Part shown: positions 51,886 through 60,505 of the stretch, one piece after another | How positions within the stretch are numbered: position 1 is the first letter of the stretch | Layout of the letters: each line of letters starts with the position of its first letter | Origin: SZUA-584 sp040768905 | GTDB taxonomy: Bacteria; Bacillota; Clostridia; Christensenellales; SZUA-584 | DNA length: 64,000 nucleotides | Direction: 5' to 3' | Assembly (NCBI GenBank): GCA_040768905.1 | Contig: JAXGMA010000001.1 | Coordinates: 1 to 64,000 of the forward strand | Program-made: the position numbers and the translations under genes | Notes under the pieces: model-generated | What the model was told of the DNA's origin: nothing | The model's input: the letters and a program-made list of their open reading frames with translations, nothing else | Databases searched by the model: none

Positions 51886-51913
51886 TTGTATTAAAATGAA
51901 AAAGGTGTATAAT
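51886..51913 (+). promoter_or_regulatory. Promoter of the 87-residue orphan protein
   Basis: TTGTAT (51886-51891), 16-base spacer, TATAAT (51908-51913). Confidence 0.6.
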
Positions 51914-51955
51914 AAAACGCGTGCGATTTTTTAAGACAACAGGAGGCGAAGCTTG

Positions 51956-52219
51956 ATGAACAGCGAACAGGAGAAGGTCATCAAAAAGCTTGTGAAAGTG
52001 GAAAAGGGGTTGCTCAACGGTGCTTCATTGACATTTGCGGTCGACAACCTCGTGGAGACCATGAGCAAGGATGAAGGCATTAAGTTTGTGAAGGCGATAC
52101 AAAGCCTGATAACCGATGATCTGCTTGTCAGCCATTCGGAGAGGGCGACACAAAACAACATTCCCTTTTGGCTCGAGTTCACCAAACAGGGACGCGAATA
52201 CTGCAAGCGCATAAGTTAA
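51956..52219 (+). CDS. Small orphan protein, possible winged helix
   Basis: An 87-residue protein from ATG 51956 after CAGGAGG. I do not recognise the family. It is helical at first (SEQEKVIKKLVKVEKGLLN), then LIxDDLL and IPFWLEFTKQGREYC, where the T-x-x-G-R-x-Y ending resembles the wing of winged-helix proteins. It is charged and soluble, without Cys clusters or export signal. It has its own promoter and terminator, so it is a real monocistronic gene. A small regulator is a guess. Confidence 0.7.
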   Translation: MNSEQEKVIKKLVKVEKGLLNGASLTFAVDNLVETMSKDEGIKFVKAIQSLITDDLLVSHSERATQNNIPFWLEFTKQGREYCKRIS

Positions 52220-52221
52220 AT

Positions 52222-52250
52222 AAAGAGCGCCGTACTGGCGCTCTTTTTTA
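52222..52250. terminator. Terminator after the orphan protein
   Basis: AAAGAGCGCC (52222-52231) and GGCGCTCTTT (52237-52246), then TTT. It is symmetrical enough to serve the convergent isomerase gene. Confidence 0.8.
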
Positions 52251-52267
52251 GTTTCATCAAGCTTTTT

Positions 52268-53056
52268 TTATATCCCCGCCATAAACTCTCTAAACTGCGC
52301 GAAAGCGATCCCGGGCTCTTCGAGTGAAAGATCCCAGCGTTTGACCCACTCTAAAGAATAATAGCCTGTGTAGCCGGCCTGCTCCAGCAGCCGCACTGTC
52401 TCTTTGACGGGCAGATCCCCAGCTCCCACCATCTTATAGTCGATCTCTTTGCCTTTTTGCACTGAATCTTTGATATGCACATGTTTGATATAAGGGCCGA
52501 TATTATCGATAGTGTATGCCGGTTCTTCTCCGAAGAAACGGTAAGGGTGGTGGATATCATAGAGAATGCCGACATTTGCATCACCGAAATCGCGGAACAC
52601 GGCCCCGAGTGTTTTTGTTTTGGCAAAAAACCCGTTTGTCTCGATAAGCGGCATCACGCCTTTGTCTTTGGCGTAAGCGCCGACTTCGAGTAGATTGGCC
52701 GATACGGCTTTGAGGCTGATATCGCTTAAAGGCGCAGGCGAAGCATCACCAAGCAAACGGATATACGGGGCGCCTATAGCGCTTGCGGTATCCACATACA
52801 TTTTGGCTTTAAGCACGTCACCATCAAGATTGAGATTGCAGGCTGATGTCAGACAGGGGATCTCAAGAGACAGCCGCGCAAGGCTTTCCTTGGTGTTGTC
52901 GATATGCGCCTTGTCAAACTGCGCGATAGCGGGCGTAAAAAGCTCGCGCTGAATACCGCGTATTTCGATACCGTTATAGCCAAGGTCTGAAGCCACAGAA
53001 ATGATTTCTGAAAAAGACCATTCCGGGCATCCGAGAGTGGAAAAACAAATTTTCAT
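52268..53056 (-). CDS. Sugar phosphate isomerase/epimerase (xylose-isomerase-like TIM barrel)
   Basis: A 262-residue AP-endonuclease-2/xylose-isomerase-like TIM barrel. It has LGYNGIEIRG near the start, metal ligands likely in LIETNGFFA, DIHHPYR and HVHIKD, and YSLEWVKRWD near the end. Such enzymes isomerise or epimerise sugars and inositols (IolE/IolI-like). The substrate is unknown; no sugar operon is attached. CAGGAGGCAGC precedes the start. Confidence 0.85.
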   Translation of the reverse strand: MKICFSTLGCPEWSFSEIISVASDLGYNGIEIRGIQRELFTPAIAQFDKAHIDNTKESLARLSLEIPCLTSACNLNLDGDVLKAKMYVDTASAIGAPYIRLLGDASPAPLSDISLKAVSANLLEVGAYAKDKGVMPLIETNGFFAKTKTLGAVFRDFGDANVGILYDIHHPYRFFGEEPAYTIDNIGPYIKHVHIKDSVQKGKEIDYKMVGAGDLPVKETVRLLEQAGYTGYYSLEWVKRWDLSLEEPGIAFAQFREFMAGI

Positions 53057-53141
53057 AAGCTGCCTCCTGTGCCTGCCTTCAAAATGTTTGTATATTAATA
53101 TGATTATATGACAGATGGTTGAATTTGAAAATCACAAGCAT

Positions 53142-54923
53142 CTACATATCCATCACGGCTTTGAAATCTTCAAGGGCTGCCGCAAAAGCCTTCATCGCAC
53201 CATCGACAGGCGTGCCGCTTAGAAGATCGACACCTGCTTTTTTAAGCAGAGCCAGCGGATAATCGCTGCCGCCGCTCTTTAAAAACGCAAGATAAGCCTC
53301 GAGAACACCCGGGCGGCTCTTATAAATACCGTCCGCGATCATGACCGCAGCCGAAAAGCCCGTCGCATATTTATAGACATAAAACGAGTTGTAAAAGTGC
53401 GGGATGCGCGCCCATTCTATGGAGATGGTATCGCATGTTTTGATACCTTCGCCGTAATAGAGGCGATTCAAGGCAGCGTACTCTTTTGAAAGCGCCTCAT
53501 GTGTGAGCGGTTCACCGGCTTCGCACATGGCATGGGAGATGCGTTCGAACTCTGCGAACATGGTCTGGCGGAGCACTGTGGTGCGAAACTGGTCGAGATA
53601 ATGGTTGAGCACATATTTTTTGAGAACTTCATTGCCGTGTTCAAGAAGATGATGCGTGAGCAGCATCTCATTGACAGTGGACGCCACTTCAGCCACGAAA
53701 ATGGTATAAGAGGCGAGCGAATAAGGCTGTGCCTCATCTGAGTAATAAGAGTGCAGTGCATGGCCAAGCTCATGCGCGATCGTGTAGACACTGTCAAGAT
53801 CGCTGCGGTGGTTCAATAGCACATAGGGGTGAGTGCCGTATGCGCCCCACGAATACGCCCCGCTTGTCTTGCCCTTGGTCTCATACACATCGACCCAACG
53901 TTCCGAATGGGCGCGCTTTATAAGGCTTAAATAATCATTGCCCATGGGGGAGAGCGCGTCGGCCACAGTCTCCATCGCCTGCTCGTAGCTGTACTTTTCG
54001 CCAGTGTCTTCCACAAGTGGCACATACACATCATACATCGCGATGTCATCAAGCCTAAGAATGCGCCGGCGCGTGTCGATATAATCATACATCACGGGCA
54101 GGTTGTTATGAATGCCGTCGATAAGCCCGTCGTAGAGAGACACGGGCACATTGTCAGAAAACAGCGCCTTTTCAAGTGCGCTGCCGTAGCCGCGCACCTT
54201 TGCATAATAGACGTCCTTTTTCACACTGGTCGAATAGGCTGAGGCAATGGTGTTGATGACGCCGGAAAATGCGCTGTAATATGTCTCAAAAGCATTTTTT
54301 CGCACAGGCCTGTCTTTGCTTTGCATCAGCTCAATGAAACGCGCATGGGAGAGCTGCACCTTGCCTTGCGGTGTTTCAACAGCCCCGAACTTAAGATCGG
54401 CATTGTTGAGCATGGTGAAGATGTCTCGCGCGCCAGAAGCAAAATCTGCGCTCATCGAGAGCAGCTTTTCCTCCTTGTCGCTTAAGACATGCTTCTTCTG
54501 GCGAATGATATCGCGTATCATAAAAGCATATGGGGCAAGCGCCGTCTCGTCCGCAAGATAGCGCTCAAGCGTTTGCGCATCCTTTTCGAGCAGCGCAGGC
54601 GCTACGAAAGATGTTTCGCTCGATACTTTGACGTAAAGCGTCATTGCACGGTCGGTCATCGCCTGGTAATGTCCGTTGGCGTTGTCCTCATCGCGGCGCA
54701 TCTTGGCGTAAACATAGAGCCGCTCGCAAAGCAGCGAAACGTCGTCGATTCTCTCAAGCGCGGAGGCAAGGCTCCCTGCGCTGTCTGCAAAGTCCTCTTT
54801 GAGCGCTGAAAGAGTAGGTATGATGTCGCAAAGCTTTGCATAATCGCGTTCCCACTCGTCTTCATCGGGGTAGATATCTTCAAGCTTCCATTTGTATTTT
54901 TCATCGATGTCGCTGCGTTTCAT
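53142..54923 (-). CDS. pepF: Oligoendopeptidase F
   Basis: A 593-residue M3B metallopeptidase. The zinc site HELGHALHSYYSDEAQPYS begins at His384, with a downstream Glu in VAEVASTVNEML. It starts MKRSDIDEKYKWKLEDIYPDEDEWE, typical of PepF, after CGGAGGACGG. It is cytoplasmic and degrades oligopeptides of 7-17 residues. It lies downstream of dnaI, with about 50 bases between. Confidence 0.95.
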   Translation of the reverse strand: MKRSDIDEKYKWKLEDIYPDEDEWERDYAKLCDIIPTLSALKEDFADSAGSLASALERIDDVSLLCERLYVYAKMRRDEDNANGHYQAMTDRAMTLYVKVSSETSFVAPALLEKDAQTLERYLADETALAPYAFMIRDIIRQKKHVLSDKEEKLLSMSADFASGARDIFTMLNNADLKFGAVETPQGKVQLSHARFIELMQSKDRPVRKNAFETYYSAFSGVINTIASAYSTSVKKDVYYAKVRGYGSALEKALFSDNVPVSLYDGLIDGIHNNLPVMYDYIDTRRRILRLDDIAMYDVYVPLVEDTGEKYSYEQAMETVADALSPMGNDYLSLIKRAHSERWVDVYETKGKTSGAYSWGAYGTHPYVLLNHRSDLDSVYTIAHELGHALHSYYSDEAQPYSLASYTIFVAEVASTVNEMLLTHHLLEHGNEVLKKYVLNHYLDQFRTTVLRQTMFAEFERISHAMCEAGEPLTHEALSKEYAALNRLYYGEGIKTCDTISIEWARIPHFYNSFYVYKYATGFSAAVMIADGIYKSRPGVLEAYLAFLKSGGSDYPLALLKKAGVDLLSGTPVDGAMKAFAAALEDFKAVMDM

Positions 54924-54975
54924 GCCGTCCTCCGATTGCTTTTTGTTACTATATCATTATGCCCCTAAACCGCGG

Positions 54976-55902
54976 CTAAAACCGGACATCCCTGCCTTTG
55001 AACAGGATCTTCTGAGAAAAGCGCGCATCCATCAGGCGCGAGTGGATGCGTTCGCCGTAGCGCAGGTTCAGATCGTCGAGCTTTAAGTTGGTCACGATGA
55101 TCGTATGCCGCCCGAGCGCGAGGCGCTCATTGAGAAGGTCAAAAAAATACTCGACCGTGACGTTTTTAGTCATGGGCTCGGTGCCAAGGTCGTCGATGAT
55201 CAGCAGCGGCACATCAAAAAGAGGGTCTAAGTCCACATCCTCGCCGAGACGGTGCGCGTGGAACATGGAGAACAGGCGGTAAGCCGTATATAGCGCAGCG
55301 GTGTGCCCGCGCTCGATCACGCGCCGCATGATGCATTTTGAGACAAAGGTTTTGCCAAGCCCTATCCCGCCGGACAACACAAGAACTGCTGCGCAATCAG
55401 GGAAAGAGTCTGCATAGCGTTCAGTAATGATTTTGCATTTTTGCATAGCGTCCCGCTGAGACCTGCCGTTTTCAAGCGGTGCATCATCAAAGATATCAAG
55501 ACGGTAAAGTTCGAAGCTTGTGTCGTTGTCTGTCAGCCGCGCTGTGTCAAGCTTATCTTCAAGCAGCTTTTTTTTGAAGCACGCACAGTGAGTGGCATCA
55601 GGTAACAGTCCCGTGTCTTGGCATTCCGCGCAGGTAAACGCCGGGTCAAGATACGCAGCGTCAAAACCGGCGGAGGCCAGCAGCTGTTTTTCCTTGCTGC
55701 GCAGCGAAGCGATCTTCTTTTCATCGGCAGATTCACCTGAAATGGCCAGACGCAACCTGTCGGTCAGCAATCTGCCAAGTTCATTGTGCAACTCTTTGAT
55801 CTGCGGCACAAGGGCATACACCTTTTTCTTCCGCCGCACAAGCTCCATTTCGTTTTGGCGGCGGGTCTGCTCATAGCCTGCCAGCACTTCTGATACGCCC
55901 AA
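54976..55902 (-). CDS. dnaI: DnaI/DnaC-like helicase-loader ATPase
   Basis: A 308-residue AAA+ protein. N-terminal coiled coil (RRKKKVYALVPQIKELHNELGRLL). A zinc-finger-like set Cys91/Cys94 and Cys106/Cys108 (CAECQDTG, HCACFK). Walker A GGIGLGKT at 178-185, Walker B LLIIDDLGTE, and the sensor region IIVTNLKLDDL. DnaI loads the replicative helicase during initiation and restart. It begins six bases after the dnaD stop, so the two loader proteins are made together. Confidence 0.93.
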   Translation of the reverse strand: MGVSEVLAGYEQTRRQNEMELVRRKKKVYALVPQIKELHNELGRLLTDRLRLAISGESADEKKIASLRSKEKQLLASAGFDAAYLDPAFTCAECQDTGLLPDATHCACFKKKLLEDKLDTARLTDNDTSFELYRLDIFDDAPLENGRSQRDAMQKCKIITERYADSFPDCAAVLVLSGGIGLGKTFVSKCIMRRVIERGHTAALYTAYRLFSMFHAHRLGEDVDLDPLFDVPLLIIDDLGTEPMTKNVTVEYFFDLLNERLALGRHTIIVTNLKLDDLNLRYGERIHSRLMDARFSQKILFKGRDVRF

Positions 55903-55908
55903 GATTTA

Positions 55909-57342
55909 TTATGCTCCTTCGTCATCAAAAAGATTGATTGCCAGATGGTCATAGTTTTCGACCGGCCGCTCATAGGAAGCGCGGGTTAAGTTTTTCCCTG
56001 AGCTGTCCCCGGCGTGTTTTTTGGTTTCACGCTGCGCATCCGCAAGCGTTTTGATGCCCGCTTCGTGCCAGTTGGAAAGTATGGTATTCAGATACCGGTA
56101 TGGGTTGTCGGACAGTGTGCTGATCTCTGCGGCGAGCAGTATGGCGTCGTGCCCGATGCCCCATGTTTCGTGCCAGCGGTCATAAATTTTGCGGTGCGCT
56201 TCCGTGGGCGTTTTGGCGATACCGGCGGTTTCAAAAACCATGGCAATGCGGCTGTCAAGCGACCGTTGCCCTGTGACATACTTCCGCGCCTGCGCTGCCG
56301 TGGTGATGTGGTTATTAAACCAATCCGTCAGTATGCGGTCAACCGCCGCAAACGAGTTTTTGCCGCGTACATCTGCCTGTTTTGCCGCCAAAACAATCAA
56401 AGACGAAGAAAAGCCGTATACACTTGACCACTTGTGAAAAAGGCTCTCCTGTTCAAAAGTGGGTCTAAGGCTGGCTGCGCCGAGAATATGCAGAATATCT
56501 TTGATGGCGGCGGCAGTGTCTTCGCTGTGCATATGCGCTTCTGTGATGGTGCGCGACGTGACAAGGCCCCGTGCTTGCAGCCGCTGCAGTATTTTGTCTA
56601 GGTATTTAAAGCTTGGCTCGCGCGCGGCTGTGGTCTGGGCACAGGCAGTGAGTATGGCATCAAGCGTAAAGCCCCATGAGCCTGTCCATTTTTCAAACAA
56701 AGCGGTCTCGTCCTGTGTGGGCATGCGGCCTGAGAGCCCAAGCTGTTTTAAAACACGCGTTAAGCCCATGGCTGCAGCCTTCCCCGCTGCGATGCGCTCG
56801 CGAGCCTTTTCTTCAGTGGTGATGTTCTCTTCTTCTGCCCAGGCTTGCGCCACTTTGTCCATATATGCCAGAGACACACGGCGTCCTTTTTGCATGATGC
56901 AGTATTCCACCAACGCGAGCACGACCTTTTTGTCAAGGCCAAACGTATCGGTATAATCATAAATCCGAAGATAGTCGTGCGGGGAAAGCTGGCGTGTGCC
57001 AAACAGGCTTTGCAGCATCTGGTTGAACGCGCGTTCGGTATAAAGCTCATCTTCCGCTGCAGAATGCGGCTCAAAATCACCAAATTCAAGGCTGATGGTC
57101 TTACCGTTGTCTATGCGAGCCAATCCTTTTTTCTGCCAGTATTCAAAGATATCTATAAAATCATTCTGTTTAAGCCCAAGGTGTGCGCAGAGCATGTCAA
57201 AATCAACGGTGCCGTCTTTTGAGGCGTGTTTGAGGGCAAACAAATAAGCCGCGGTATGTTTTTCGGGTGCACCTGCACAGCAATCGATAAAACGGTTGGG
57301 CACTAGCGTGCTGTCTTGATGGCTTTTTAACTTGAGTTGCAA
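55909..57342 (-). CDS. dnaD: DnaD-family replication protein with four DnaD C-terminal-type repeats
   Basis: 477 residues from TTG 57342 after AGGAGG. A winged-helix N-terminal domain (about 15-90) is followed by four tandem DnaB_2/DnaD C-terminal-like units at about 105-175, 193-258, 278-352 and 368-437. Each has the pattern W-x4-GF-x5-I-x2-A ... Y-x-(D/N)-x-IL-x2-(W/L). Bacillus DnaD has one such unit and DnaB two. It remodels DNA and, with DnaI downstream, recruits helicase. Promoter at 57398-57426. Confidence 0.92.
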   Translation of the reverse strand: MQLKLKSHQDSTLVPNRFIDCCAGAPEKHTAAYLFALKHASKDGTVDFDMLCAHLGLKQNDFIDIFEYWQKKGLARIDNGKTISLEFGDFEPHSAAEDELYTERAFNQMLQSLFGTRQLSPHDYLRIYDYTDTFGLDKKVVLALVEYCIMQKGRRVSLAYMDKVAQAWAEEENITTEEKARERIAAGKAAAMGLTRVLKQLGLSGRMPTQDETALFEKWTGSWGFTLDAILTACAQTTAAREPSFKYLDKILQRLQARGLVTSRTITEAHMHSEDTAAAIKDILHILGAASLRPTFEQESLFHKWSSVYGFSSSLIVLAAKQADVRGKNSFAAVDRILTDWFNNHITTAAQARKYVTGQRSLDSRIAMVFETAGIAKTPTEAHRKIYDRWHETWGIGHDAILLAAEISTLSDNPYRYLNTILSNWHEAGIKTLADAQRETKKHAGDSSGKNLTRASYERPVENYDHLAINLFDDEGA

Positions 57343-57397
57343 AAGGCGCCTCCTTTAATTTTTGCACGAGAAGACGATCTTTTTTACGTCTGATGAT

Positions 57398-57426
57398 AGT
57401 ATACGACAGCCTTGCGCCACGGTCAA
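57398..57426 (-). promoter_or_regulatory. Promoter of dnaD-dnaI
   Basis: Minus-strand TTGACC (57426-57421), 17-base spacer, TATACT (57403-57398). Confidence 0.7.
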
Positions 57427-57471
57427 ATGATGAGCGAAAAAAAAAGCAGATTGGCAGACAGTTTTTTTATA

Positions 57472-57500
57472 TTGATACACCGGAGAGAACCTGTTATACT
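57472..57500 (+). promoter_or_regulatory. Promoter of murA
   Basis: TTGATA (57472-57477), 17-base spacer, TATACT (57495-57500), divergent from the dnaD promoter. Confidence 0.65.
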
Positions 57501-57557
57501 CTATAACTGGAGTAAACCACAATGGAGGAATGCGCCCGTTTTTGCGCATGAGAGACA

Positions 57558-58847
57558 ATGAAAGAAAAACTGGTGATAAGAGGCGGCATCCCCTTGAAAG
57601 GAACTGTCACGGTGAGCGGCGCGAAGAATGCCGCCGTGGCCATATTGCCTGCTACTATACTTTGTGCGGGCAGATGTGAGATTGACAACCTGCCCAATAT
57701 CGATGATGTCCGTTTGCTGTCATACCTGCTGGCGCACATGGGAGCGGGTACTTCTCTTGATAAAACAAAAATAACCATTGATACGCAGGGTGTCAATACA
57801 TATGTGATCGATAACGAAGCAGTCAAACTGATGCGCGCATCTTATTACTTTATGGGTGCGTTGCTCGGGCGGTTTGGAAAAGCAGAGGTCAGCTTGCCGG
57901 GCGGCTGTGCCATCGGGCTTCGGCCTATCGATCAGCACATCAAGGGGATGGAGGCTTTGGGAGCCGTTGTCAAAACGGAATACGGCATGCTCAAAGCATA
58001 TGCGCCGGACGGGCTAACCGGCAATGATATTTTCCTTGATATCGTATCCGTCGGGGCAACCATCAATATCATGCTCGCGGCCGTGTGCGCGCGCGGCAAA
58101 ACCACGATCGTCAATGCCGCTAAAGAGCCGCATGTGGTGGATGTGGCCAATTTTCTCAACCGCATGGGCGCAAGGGTGAAAGGCGCGGGCACTGATATCG
58201 TGCGCATCACGGGCGTTGAAAAACTGCACGGAGGCTCATATTCAATCATACCCGATCAGATAGAGACGGGCACGCTGATGATAGCCGCCGCCGCAACGCG
58301 CGGCGAGCTGACGATCAAAAATGTAATCCCGACGCATATGGAAGCGCTGTCCGCCAAGCTCATGGAGATGGGCGTGACAGTAGAAGAACAGGATGACGCG
58401 CTGCGTGTGACATGCAGCCGCCGTCCGAAGCACGTCAACATCAAAACGCTGCCGTATCCAGGTTTTCCGACTGATTTACAGCAGCCGACGACCGTGCTGC
58501 TGAGCACAGCGCAGGGTGCAAGCATCATCGTTGAAAACATCTTCGAATCGCGCTTTAAGCATATCAATGAGATACGCAGGATGGGCGCAAACGTGGAGAT
58601 AGACGGGCGCGTCTGCGTCGTTGAGGGCGTCGAAAAGCTCACGGGTGCACCGGTGCGTGCCACGGACCTGAGGGCAGGCGCTGCGCTGATCGTTGCCGGG
58701 CTGATGGCAGACGGCGTCACAGAAATAACCGGCGTAAAGTATATTGACCGGGGTTACGATCACATCGAGGACAAATTAAAGACAGTGGGTGCGGATATAC
58801 ACCGCGAGAAGGTTGTTGAGTTCGAGGATCTGGACTTAACGTTCTGA
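57558..58847 (+). CDS. murA: UDP-N-acetylglucosamine 1-carboxyvinyltransferase
   Basis: A 429-residue EPSP-synthase-fold enzyme. KNAAVAILPA holds the substrate lysine (Lys23); the flexible-loop Cys is Cys117 in PGGCAIGLRPID, so it is a fosfomycin-sensitive type by residue. GFPTDLQQP, FESRFKHINEI and RAGAALIVAGLMADG are MurA signatures. It makes the first committed peptidoglycan precursor from UDP-GlcNAc and PEP. It belongs functionally with glmM, glmS and murC in this window. Confidence 0.95.
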   Translation: MKEKLVIRGGIPLKGTVTVSGAKNAAVAILPATILCAGRCEIDNLPNIDDVRLLSYLLAHMGAGTSLDKTKITIDTQGVNTYVIDNEAVKLMRASYYFMGALLGRFGKAEVSLPGGCAIGLRPIDQHIKGMEALGAVVKTEYGMLKAYAPDGLTGNDIFLDIVSVGATINIMLAAVCARGKTTIVNAAKEPHVVDVANFLNRMGARVKGAGTDIVRITGVEKLHGGSYSIIPDQIETGTLMIAAAATRGELTIKNVIPTHMEALSAKLMEMGVTVEEQDDALRVTCSRRPKHVNIKTLPYPGFPTDLQQPTTVLLSTAQGASIIVENIFESRFKHINEIRRMGANVEIDGRVCVVEGVEKLTGAPVRATDLRAGAALIVAGLMADGVTEITGVKYIDRGYDHIEDKLKTVGADIHREKVVEFEDLDLTF

Positions 58848-58870
58848 TCCGAAACTTCTGACATAAAAAG

Positions 58871-58902
58871 CAGGCGGAATACAGGTTTCCTGTATTTCCG
58901 CC
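58871..58902. terminator. Hairpin between murA and noc
   Basis: GGCGGAATACAGG (58873-58885) with CCTGTATTTCCGCC (58889-58902). On the minus strand it is followed by TGCTTTTT, so it fits best as the noc terminator; it may also end murA. Confidence 0.65.
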
Positions 58903-58944
58903 AATAGTAGGGGTATTGGGGACATTTTGGGGTTACAATGGCAA

Positions 58945-59790
58945 CTATTTTGCCAGTTCTATACTGATAGACACCTTATCATGGTTTTCCTGTGCCAGAT
59001 AACTGACTTTCACACCCGACTTTTTTATGCGTGACAACGCTTTTTTTATTGTATTGATATAGATGCGGTAGTCACGCATGATACAGACAACGTTTTGTCT
59101 TCCAAGGCCAGCCGGCACCTCGCCGTACAGTTTTGCAAGCATCTTTTCTACAATCTCTTCCGTTGTTTTAACGGAAAGATTTCTCTGCGCGATATCCTTG
59201 ATCAGTTTTTTCTGTGCTTCTTCGTTATGCAGCCGTAGCAATGCGCGCGCGTGCCTTTCGGTAAGCTTATGGCTTAATATCAGTTCTTTCACAGTCAACG
59301 GCAGCTTTAAAATGCGCATCTTGTTGGCAACTGTGCTCTGGTTTTTACCGAGCCGCCGTGCAAGTTCTTCCTGCGTGAGGCCGTGTTCTTTCATCAGGCA
59401 TAAAAAGGCTTCCGCTTCTTCAAAAAAATGCAGATTTTCGCGCTGTAGATTCTCGATCAGGGCGATCATTGCGCTGTCTTCATCGACTGCTGGCTGCACA
59501 AAAGCTTTGATATGCGTAAAACCCGCCTTGCAGACTGCGCGCCACCGGCGTTCGCCTGCGATGATCTCATAATAGCTGTGGCTTGATTTTCTGACAGTGA
59601 TCGGCTGCAACAGTCCGTATTGCTTGATGGAATGTGCGAGCTCCTGCAGACTTTCCTCGGTGAATACGCGCCGGGGCTGGTACGGGTTCGGCCGAATATA
59701 GTCTACAGCAATGATTTCGAGTATGTTGTCAGCACTCTTGTCCATGCTGAATTTGCACAGGCTGTCAGCTGACTTCTGTAACTTCAACAC
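58945..59790 (-). CDS. noc: ParB-family nucleoid occlusion protein Noc
   Basis: 281 residues from GTG 59790 after AAAGGAG. ParB N-terminal box (IRPNPYQPRRVFTEESLQELAHSI), CTP-binding GERRWRA, the Noc/Spo0J core IENLQRENLHFFEEAEAFLCLMKEHG, and helix-turn-helix TQEELARRLGKNQSTVANKMRILKL. The C-terminus is variable. ParB would be expected near parA and oriC; here no parA is adjacent, and the ENLQREN-HFFEEAEAF form is closer to Noc, which blocks division over the chromosome. ParB remains an alternative. Confidence 0.85.
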   Translation of the reverse strand: MLKLQKSADSLCKFSMDKSADNILEIIAVDYIRPNPYQPRRVFTEESLQELAHSIKQYGLLQPITVRKSSHSYYEIIAGERRWRAVCKAGFTHIKAFVQPAVDEDSAMIALIENLQRENLHFFEEAEAFLCLMKEHGLTQEELARRLGKNQSTVANKMRILKLPLTVKELILSHKLTERHARALLRLHNEEAQKKLIKDIAQRNLSVKTTEEIVEKMLAKLYGEVPAGLGRQNVVCIMRDYRIYINTIKKALSRIKKSGVKVSYLAQENHDKVSISIELAK

Positions 59791-60024
59791 TATTAAAACA
59801 CTCCTTTACATATGCGCATTGCGCAAAAAACAAAAAACTTCATAAAAAACGGCATTGACCTATCACATCACAAGTTTGATTATTTGTTATGCAATACCGG
59901 TTAATGCACATTTCGGTATAAAAAGAAAGAGTCCTTTACGAACGGCAATAGTTCTTATATAACGACATAAATAGTGAAAAAATGATGCAGATTTGATGGT
60001 TGCCTGTCGAAAATGCGATAGCAG

Positions 60025-60495
60025 CTACTTGTGATATGTGCGGCCGGCGGCGATCATAAAACTGCGGTAAAGCTGTTCTAACACGACGATGCGGAACAGC
60101 TGATGCGGCATCGTCATCGCAGAGAATGAGATGGTTTTGTAAGCCCCGTGCAAAAAGCATTCTGAAAGGCCGTGCGAGCCCCCGATGGCAAACGAAACAT
60201 CGTCCATTCCGGTAAGCTTGCCGACCAGGGCAGAGAACTGTTCGGAGGTATATGTCTCGCCTTCCGGAGAAAATGCGATAAGGAGACCTTTGCATGATGA
60301 AATGAGCGAAGCGCTTTCCTCTTCGCGCGCTTTTTCTATCAGTGCTGAAGATGCATTTTTGGGGAGCGCAGCTTCTTTCTTTTCGACAATTTTCAGTCGG
60401 CAAAAAGCCGACAGGCGTTTTTGGTATTCAGCCTGTGCCTGCTGCCACCAGCGTTCTTTTAAGCTCCCGATACAGACAATAAGGATATTGGGCAT
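60025..60495 (-). CDS. rlmH: 23S rRNA (pseudouridine1915-N3)-methyltransferase RlmH
   Basis: A 156-residue SPOUT methyltransferase. ATG 60495 is chosen for its spacing from GAAGGTG; ATG 60498 precedes it by one codon. FAIGGSHGLSECFL and SFSAMTMPHQLFRIVVLEQLYRSFMIAAGRTYHK form the knot and C-terminal signature. It follows yycJ by ten bases, as in Bacillus. Confidence 0.95.
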   Translation of the reverse strand: MPNILIVCIGSLKERWWQQAQAEYQKRLSAFCRLKIVEKKEAALPKNASSALIEKAREEESASLISSCKGLLIAFSPEGETYTSEQFSALVGKLTGMDDVSFAIGGSHGLSECFLHGAYKTISFSAMTMPHQLFRIVVLEQLYRSFMIAAGRTYHK

Positions 60496-60505
60496 CATGA
60501 CACCT

